The position numbers and the translations under genes are program-made. The notes under the pieces are model-generated. The model made no database searches. It was not told the origin of the DNA and was given only the letters and a program-made list of their open reading frames with translations. From Heliocidaris erythrogramma (lineage: Eukaryota > Echinodermata > Echinoidea > Camarodonta > Echinometridae), in NCBI GenBank assembly GCA_025617745.1, contig CM046853.1, forward strand, positions 63,373,024 through 63,437,023: 64,000 nucleotides of DNA, read 5' to 3'. Shown one piece after another: positions 26,701-35,700 of this stretch (positions are counted from its first letter, which is position 1; the number at the start of each line of letters is the position of its first letter).

Positions 26701-29700
26701 TATAATATTTCCTGACACAGCTGTACTCTGTGCCCTTGGTACATTTACCTTTGGATGTAGTATTGTTTTCATGATCCAATGTGATTGTGCATTTTGATCT
26801 ACTACATTTGCCATATTTGCCATTGTCATCACAAGTTACGTCTTCCGCAAAACGCAGTTTCGAGGTATCTACTAGGAAAGACATTTCTTTGTCACACCCC
26901 AATGGAACTGACTGGTTTACTTGTGTTGTTGGAAACAGAAGTTCTCTCGTTACCTTGCGACTGTCTCTAAAAAATGTATCTTCTGCATGAAATACATGCC
27001 ATTTTTCTTTGTACATTGTCTTTCTATTGTTCGAACAGTCTTTTCTATGCTGAAGAGGTGCTGGTGTGGCTAAATCATCTGATGTGTCAGAGTCGCTTAG
27101 GATCTCACATTTAACTTCAGAGGAGTGTCCTTCAGATAAAACACTGAGATACGAAGAGCAGGCATCCTCTGTGATTCTGTAAAAGAGATTGGATTGAATT
27201 AAAATTATATGACTGAATAGAAATTGCATTAAATATATGCACTTTATCTTTAAAGGTAGTAGCACACAATTGCAAGGGGCTACCAATCTGCATAAAGGTT
27301 TGTCTGCAGATAGGTTTAGGCCATAGAAGAACACTGGTAAAATTTTAGATCCCACTACATTCCCGTTAAGCGATGAGAAGCAAAAATGTAACACCTAAAT
27401 TTCCCTTGTTTTCTAAAGGCGTTGTCCCGACGCTTTAAGAGAAAAACCATTCCTTTTTTCACTCAAACTTTGCAATATTGCTGTGAATTTTATAACATGA
27501 TAGTTTTACACCATGATCAGTCATTTCAAAATGAAATGAGCTATTTCTTTTCAAAATCCAGAACGATGTTTTGAAAAATGTGGGCTACTACCTTTTAAGC
27601 TGTACTGCGTCTTGCCCACTTCCACAATGTCTTCAAAGAGTCATGATAAAAAACTTATGGGTAAATTCTTTAACATTTGACCAAAATTACCTCTGACCCC
27701 CTTTTTTAAAACTTCTACACAGAACTTTGAAATTCAGTAATTATGCTAATTTATGTACATTCATTCCAAAATTAACCAAAAATGCTTCTTCTCATTTATT
27801 TGACATCAGATTTTGATTCTGTTTACTCTGTTATCCCATGCCAGCAGGCCGGGGGGTGCTACGTCTGATATCCCAAGCCTGCGCCACGCCTAGCCCTGGG
27901 CTGGGTGAGCGCGGGGTCAGCAGAGAATGCTCAGTCCACCGAATATGGCCACCGTGAAAATATGGCCAAAATATGGTCAAAATCGACACAGATTTTCACT
28001 AAATCTAAATTTCATACAAATGTGTTGTGATTCTTGAGAATTTACAGAACATTTTGATAGCACTGACATTGAAGGAACCCTACAACTTTTATTTCTTTAA
28101 TACTTTGAAAAAGGGTGGCCATATTATTATGACATCTTCACGCGTGAGTTGAACTTGATGCGATTGGGTGGGTTGCCACAGCTGTCGCAGCGGGCGGGTG
28201 AGGTATATCAGTGCTTTTGCCTTTGTTTCAAGTTCATGTTGACAAGTTTCTGGGTTTGGAGCAGAATTTGTTTTAAAGATATTTAGTGGTAAAAATAAGG
28301 GTGACCGTATTCGGTTGTCGCATCATATATCAGCGCAGGATGTGCAGTGAGAAAAGGCTTATGTCTGTGCATGTGCATGCATATTGAAAGATACCATACA
28401 AAAATTTTCCGAAAAATTGGCTGCTAGTTTAACGTGACGTGAGTGTTTAGGACAAGCTGTGAATCTACCACTATACCATAATAAAATGTGGAGTCAAATA
28501 TGCAGTACTGGCCAAATTTTCGATTGGCCCCCAGAAGGGGGAGGGTGGGCTCTAAGCCCCCCCCCCCCCCCCCCCAATCTCCCCACTATTCTCCTGGTGC
28601 GAAATAGCCCAGTACAGTTAGACCTTTCGGTCCTTTCGGAGTTACTAGCAATGAGGATAAAGTGCCTTGTCAAAGGGCACTACTGCTGCTGCCAGCAAAT
28701 TCGAAACATGGATCTCACTACTGAGAGTCTGTTGTCTTATTCACTGAGCCACAACAGCTCTTAATGCAAGCACTTAAAAGTATGGGGAAGGGTCATTTTT
28801 AACCTGAAAAAAAAATGTTTTTTTTCCTTTCAAAATAAAAGAAAAAAGAAAAGAAAGGTAAACAAATGACAAGACTATGATTCACATCTAAAATAAGGCA
28901 AATACTTAATCCACATGATCATCATCACCAGCTGCCTCTTCATTTTCATCAGAAGATATAACTATCACTCTGAAATAAAAGAAAACAAAGAAAACTGTTA
29001 AAAAATTGTTAACCTACTTTTCATAACCATTACATCCAGTGAATAGTAAAGAACATGTAGATCCTGAGCAGGCTTCTTGCGAGGAAGAATTTTCTTAGAA
29101 ATAAAAGCATTAACAAAAAACAAGAGCCCCAGGGGACACGACAACTTTCATTCTTCATCTATAGAGGTATCTCTATACACAATACCAAGTCTGAGCTATT
29201 ACTGGTTCTGGAGAAGATGTTTGAAATTTACATAGCTTTTACACTTGTAGGCCCTCCCCCTGGGGGCCACATGTACCATTTTAACAACTTTGGGTCCCCT
29301 ACCCCTAAGGATGATTCCTACCAAGTTTGGTTGAATTCCGATCATGGGTTTTGGAGAAGAAGATGAAAATGTAAAAAGTTAACGCATGACGCACGACGGA
29401 CGCCGGACAAATTTCCATCGCAATAGCTCACTCTAGCCTTGGGCTCAGGTGAGCTAAAAAAAATAAATTTTGCATTTAGTCTCTTTAGTCTCTTCATCTG
29501 ATATTAATTTGACAATGTTGTCTTGTAGACTTCAGTTTCGAGCATTACCCTGTAAAAGTTAATTTAATAGCATGCAAGGTGAGAAAACTAATGCATACAG
29601 TATGCATAATATACATAGGATTCCATCCATAATGCCCATTTACTATTTTAAAAACATCACCAGTCATGCGATCATTTCCAAGGGTAAACTGGCGGGAATA

Positions 29701-32700
29701 AATTGCTGTATTACTATACAGGGTGGCCCACAAAAAAACGGAACAGAATACTTCTGACATTATAGGGACCAATTAATTGATATCAGAGTATGCAGTAAGT
29801 TCCCTGAGAAAAATGATACCAAGATCAGTGATTTTGGTTTAGTAGTTTATTTTCTGGGGCATATATTGTGAACGCAATGTCAAGGCCTCAATTTGTCCCT
29901 TTTTCATTTTAATTAGACGTCAGGGAATTCCATTTTCGGCTAGCCATACTTTTCAGCTGTAATTTAGTCTACTTCAATTCCCATTGTTACAAGTGGAATT
30001 GTAAAGAATGCCTATTGATAGTTTATTGGATTACTGCAGATGTCTATGGCCAGCTAAAGGAGCAATTCTTTCAAGTATAGTTGAAGGTTAAAAAAAATAA
30101 AGCAAATTTAAGGCCTTGACATGACATCGCAAAATGTGCCCTAGGTAACAAATTACTTAACAAAACTTATAATAATAATCTTGGTATCATTTTTCTCACA
30201 AACTACTTATTCCATCCAGATACTGTGGGAAGTACGTCATTCCGACTGTTCTGGGCCACCCTGTATATGTCAAGTTTGCCTGTATTTAATAAGAAAGATT
30301 CCAATGGGAAGGAATTAATCACTCTGATTTTGATGATTTTTGTATTGATGAACTCATATCCAGCTTGAAAACAAGAATGGAGATGTGACATAAAACATCT
30401 GTCACTATAAGGGGACATGTGACATACAGTATTCAATATTCAGTCTCTGAACACTTGGTCTCGCTGCATTTTAAAGTTATTTATTTGTTTTTCCTTTGTT
30501 TTCTGAATTGAATCACTCATAACAAGTAATAACAATACAAAAATATTAAATTCAATGAAAATCATTAAAAAAATGCAAAGTAAAATAAAGCAAACTTACT
30601 CAGATGCCATAGTTAATTATTCATGAATCCTATCATCCCATAGAAGCTGGCCAGGCCTGCTAGTAGTTGTATTCAGTTGATGAACTTGTAGCAATGATGA
30701 GTTGAATGCTGCAATCTGGAGGAAATTCAGTCTTTTCGGGCTGGAAAAATACAAAATAAATCAAAATGTCAAATACAATATCTGGAATGCGTGCCAAAAT
30801 CTTTTTGAAGAAAAGAGTAACTGTGTAATCATAAAAAAAAAAAAAAAGATCCCCATGGCTAGCTAGTATGGGGCTACGCACTCACCAGAGGCAGAGTAAC
30901 GCAATCAATAGTCACTAGGTCTAGCCTCTAGGCACAGTTTGCTGTAATGTGTAAAGGCCCCTTCTCCCACTTTTTTTTTATGGTTTGCCCAAGTGTGTTA
31001 AGAAATAGTAGGAGACATGGGTCATAATAATACCATCATAACTAATACATAATTAGTTTTACAAGCAGTGAAGCACAATGAAATTTGCATCGTCCAAGTC
31101 TGAAAAAAATTCTGCCGTACACAACCCACCGGGCAAGCAACGCGAGGTCTGCCGGAGATCACGGGCGAAGGACCCTTTGGTTGTTCCGTCAGCGTGTGCT
31201 TCTTGCCACTGAAACAGGGTTGCGCGATAAGATAAAAAGGCGTCTGAATTCCCGTAAAATATCAGCTTTCATCACTATATATGCACAATTCATTGTCATA
31301 GAATGCTACTTACATTAGAATTTTACATAATTGTTGTTATGATTTATTAAAAAATATTGACATCGTCATATAATATGAATAAAACGGAGGTACTTACCTC
31401 ATTTTTCCAAACTGCTTTCAGCGATATCAGCTGTGATCAGCGGCGCGGAGAAATGTGGAATTGTCATAGTCTCAAGACAAGTCGTTACGTGTTTTTTAAA
31501 TTCATTGCAAAAATTAATAACATCGATCGCTATGAATCAAGCTCTAATAGCGTTTGATTGAAGGGGGGGGGGCGGGCGGGGCCTTTGTGTTACGGATTTT
31601 AGCAATTGATTGCCATTAGCGTCTTTATGTTACGGGGCCCAGGTCACGCCAAACAAAAATAATAATAAATAAATAAATACAACAATCCTAGCTACGCCAC
31701 TTGCCCTATCGTCCCCGTGTGTTTTAATGCATAATTATTAAATTCTCCTATTTATTTTGCACAACTAATGATTTCCTTGTCAAAAGCTTTTTTTAGATAC
31801 TGTTTTATTATATTTTCTGCATCTTAGACAAAAGACAAAACGAAAAAAACCAGCAAGAGTACATTTTTCAAAAATGTCTAAAACGTCTGTTACAAAAGTC
31901 TAGTCAACACACTCATTCAAGGAAAGCCCCCCCCCGGTTGTCTCGAAGTGGCGCGTTCATTGAACTTCTCGCTGGAAACGCGTCCATTCGAGATAACCGG
32001 GGGGGCTTGTCTCGAAAGGGTGTGCCCGTTCCCGCTCCCATCCCGCTCCCATCCCGCTCCCGCAACCCACCCATTCGAGACAAGCCGTTTTACGTGTAAT
32101 CTCTATGGGAAAGGACTTCTAAAGAAAACCTGATTCTGCATCCCTGTCTTATTTTTGCAAAATCTCCCTTATTCTTGCTCAAAATTCTTTTTCTTTGAAA
32201 TATGTTATAGCCTGATAAATATTCTTGCTCCATGGGTTCGGTTTTTTCAATCCAATTCAGGAACATATCAAAATTTTCCGCTGAATATACGATATGAGAA
32301 TCCCATTTTCCATCTACGTGTAAACCCTATGGGTCATATTCTGGTCTATCGGTTAAGCACATGACTACCATGGTCAAGGTACCTGGTTCGATCCCCGGGG
32401 CCGATTTTTTTTTTTTTTTTTTTTTTTTACACTATAGTCAAAGTTCATCCGTTCATACCCTCAAAAGTCATATCGATCACACCCACAGAAAAATCACACA
32501 CACGCACACACTTAATTTTCATTTTTCATTGCCATCTATTGACATACTTGTTTCTGGTCAATATAAATGAGCTCTATAATGGGCTCCCTGTGTGAAACAC
32601 CCCCCCCCACAAAAAATATGACGCACATACACACACACACACACATACGCACACTTATTTCATTATCATATATCTCACGAACCATTGGTCCTCATACATC

Positions 32701-35700
32701 CAAATTGGGCATGTAAGTAGACGTTGATCATATGTCGCTCCAGCAACTAATTCGCTCTTATGAGGTCATCATGACGTCATGTAGACGCCATTTTGCTACA
32801 TTACATTATTAACCATATCTTCCTTGTCAATGATCAGAAATCATTCCCATTCATATAATAACTTCAGGTCAATGGTTCTCAGTTCGATCTTTATCATGAG
32901 AATTAAGGACAGATCACCTAATTCGTCATCATGACGAATTAAATTTCTAGTTTATAATGTAATTTTAATCACTGATTTTGAATTACATGTATATACTGAT
33001 ATGTTTGTGAATTGGGTGGTACAGAACAAACATTAGGAAGGGGTGAGATTGATTTGATTAAGACAATGTGCTATAAATAATATCTTTCAAGTTTGGAAAA
33101 CTAAATCATAATTTGCATAGATACATGTATGTACATGTCCATTCAGAGAGAAGCTTGCACTGAATGATTTCGATCACATTCATATCAGGTTATGTTCACT
33201 CCAATGGACGTGGATGAGACATTGCTGCTCTACATGGGCAACAATGGTTCAGCTGTTGAGGGCGCTAGAGAGTCTGCAGGAATTTTGAAAAGTCTTCAGT
33301 ATTTCTCCCCATGGTCGTCCACCAAGCAGAGGCTCTCTCCCTTCAAGGACACTTGTGTGGGGATAGAGACTTTACTAGGCTTTGAGCTTGTAGCCCATCA
33401 AAGAAGTAAGCAAACTTTGGTACTTACAACCCAAGTATAGCTTTGATTTTTGTTTAAAGAAAGAAAAAAAATGTCAGATTTGCCTGATTTTAGTGGAATA
33501 GCCAATTTTATGTTGTATGTACATTGTATATACATGTATATGTGTACTAATGAATAACAATATACTGATAGTTTTAAGCTGCTGGTTTTTCTCTCTCTCT
33601 GTGAGAGGGGATTATGAAAAAAAACATGAAAAATAACAAGTTTCAGAGATTTTGTTGGTAATGAAAACATGTTAATATCTTCATTAGACAGCAAAATACA
33701 TACATTCAATTGCTTGTATTGAATAAGCAGAAAGGATTGGTTGAAATTTTCAAACATTGGCTACATTTTTCACACATGCCACAGTTAATATATTTCTGTT
33801 TACACAATAAGCACTTACCAAATTTCAATTTCCAGTGGAGCATCCTTTTTTAATTTCTGGTATTGTTCTTTTACTTTGTCAGCTATTGATGTGCTGTACC
33901 TGAGTTTGTTGCTAATTGGGCTTGCATTGTACCTCATTTCACCAGCTCTGAGTAGGTATGTATGTATCTCTACATTCACTCCACTAAGGAATGTTTGAAA
34001 ATTGTGAGGACAAAATATAAAAGGAATAAAGAGGATGATAGATGACAGGTGACTCAATGTATATACAAGAATTTACAAGATTTTTAATCTTTTTCAGCAT
34101 TCAGCTATGTGTTGTACTTGTATGTAAATTGTCATTAGTTTACATGCAGATGGGTAGATAATAGCTGAGGAGGTTTAGAGTTGCAACACTGTATGACATC
34201 TTGTGCTGAATGAGAGCTGCGAAGGATGCATGTCTTTAATACCCTTCTGGCCCTCAGCGGAATATATATCTAATTTTTGCATGATGATAGAGCGATAACT
34301 TATTCTATTTCATTTGTAGCCTTCAATGGGCATTATGAATTGTGTGATAGCCCTATAAATGTAATGAGAACTTTTTGCAGTATATGAAGATTAGCAGGAA
34401 AGATTATTTATAAAATGGTACTCCTCAAATTACTAGAATTACTGATCAGCAACCCTATATCGAGTGACTATCCTGTAATATGTAAACCAGGCTTTGTAGA
34501 TTTTGTTTTAATTCAAGCGATTTAAAGAATATTTAAATAAAAATCAATGAAATAATTCACATGACTTAATATTTCAAACTATAAAAATCATTATGCAATT
34601 TGATTGTTAATTCAGGAACTACATCTTTCCTATTCGTCTGGGATAGCCATAGGAGTCTTGGAATCTCTGCTCATATAATCAAAATCATAATGTAAATAAC
34701 ATTGATTGCAATTCACCAACCCTGCTTGTTACTGTACTTGTAATTTGATTGTTTGATCAGGAACTACGTCTTTCATTATTCATCTGGAGTAGCCATAGGA
34801 GTCTTGGCATCTCTTCTAATTCTCATCTATGTTTTCAGCAAGTTTGTCCCAAAGGTAAAATATCAGTGTTCCTTTACTTCAGTTTGGATTAAAACGTGAG
34901 AAAATTAACAAGTTATTACATATCGTCTGTTTAGAGCCAGAAGGGCATTAACTCATATCATTTATCATTTAACTCAGATTTAATGCCTTCTTGCTGTCAA
35001 CAGATAGTATTTTTGGTTTTAAGTTTGCGGAAGAGATTTAGACTTTGCTTTATTGTAGTACATATTGTTGTTTTTCGATATTTTGTTATTTTCATGTGGG
35101 TACAAATTCTTCCTAGATGTTTTTTTTTTTTAATGAAATAAGATGAAATAAGAGCATGAAAATTATTTCATGTTTGTTCTGATACTGTTTTATACCGTAT
35201 TGTTTCTATGTTATTCACCCGAAAAAATGCTATCCAATGTTGTCCCTTTCCAGAAAACTGGTGCCTTGTCCATCCTGGTCGGGGGATGGGCCCTGGTGGG
35301 GTTCTTCATGCGATGGATAGTGGAGAACTTCCTGACGGTCCAGTACAAGGGCTACATCATAGGCTACATCATTCTGGCCTCGATGATCAGCTTCGCAGTC
35401 TGCTATCGCTACGGACCAGTCACTGACAAGCGCACTGAGAATCTTTTACGCTGGGGCTTGCAGCTCATTGGTCTAACATGCATCTACAACTGTTCTCAAT
35501 TGGAGGGCGCTTCTGTAGCAATCATCGCCATCTTGTTGGTGTATAGATGGATACCAGAAGGATCTGTCGGAGCATTGTAAGTTGATTTGTATTTTGCCTT
35601 CCTGTTTTATTTTCCCCACCTCTATATGTCTTGTCATTTTCTCTCATTTAAACATTACCGTGAACGTTTAAGGAGAAATGGAGTTTCTGTTTATCTTACC

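Noticed and set aside
26253-26990. Short + strand frames within the transposase gene
   Set aside because: They are shadows of the 2.6 kb - strand exon.
27177-27394. Open reading frame upstream of the main transposase exon
   Set aside because: It begins with GTG, is AT-rich and hydrophobic, and is preceded at its boundary by a strong acceptor (ctcttttacag), so it reads as intron. Joining from 30600 instead gives an ATG start in phase.
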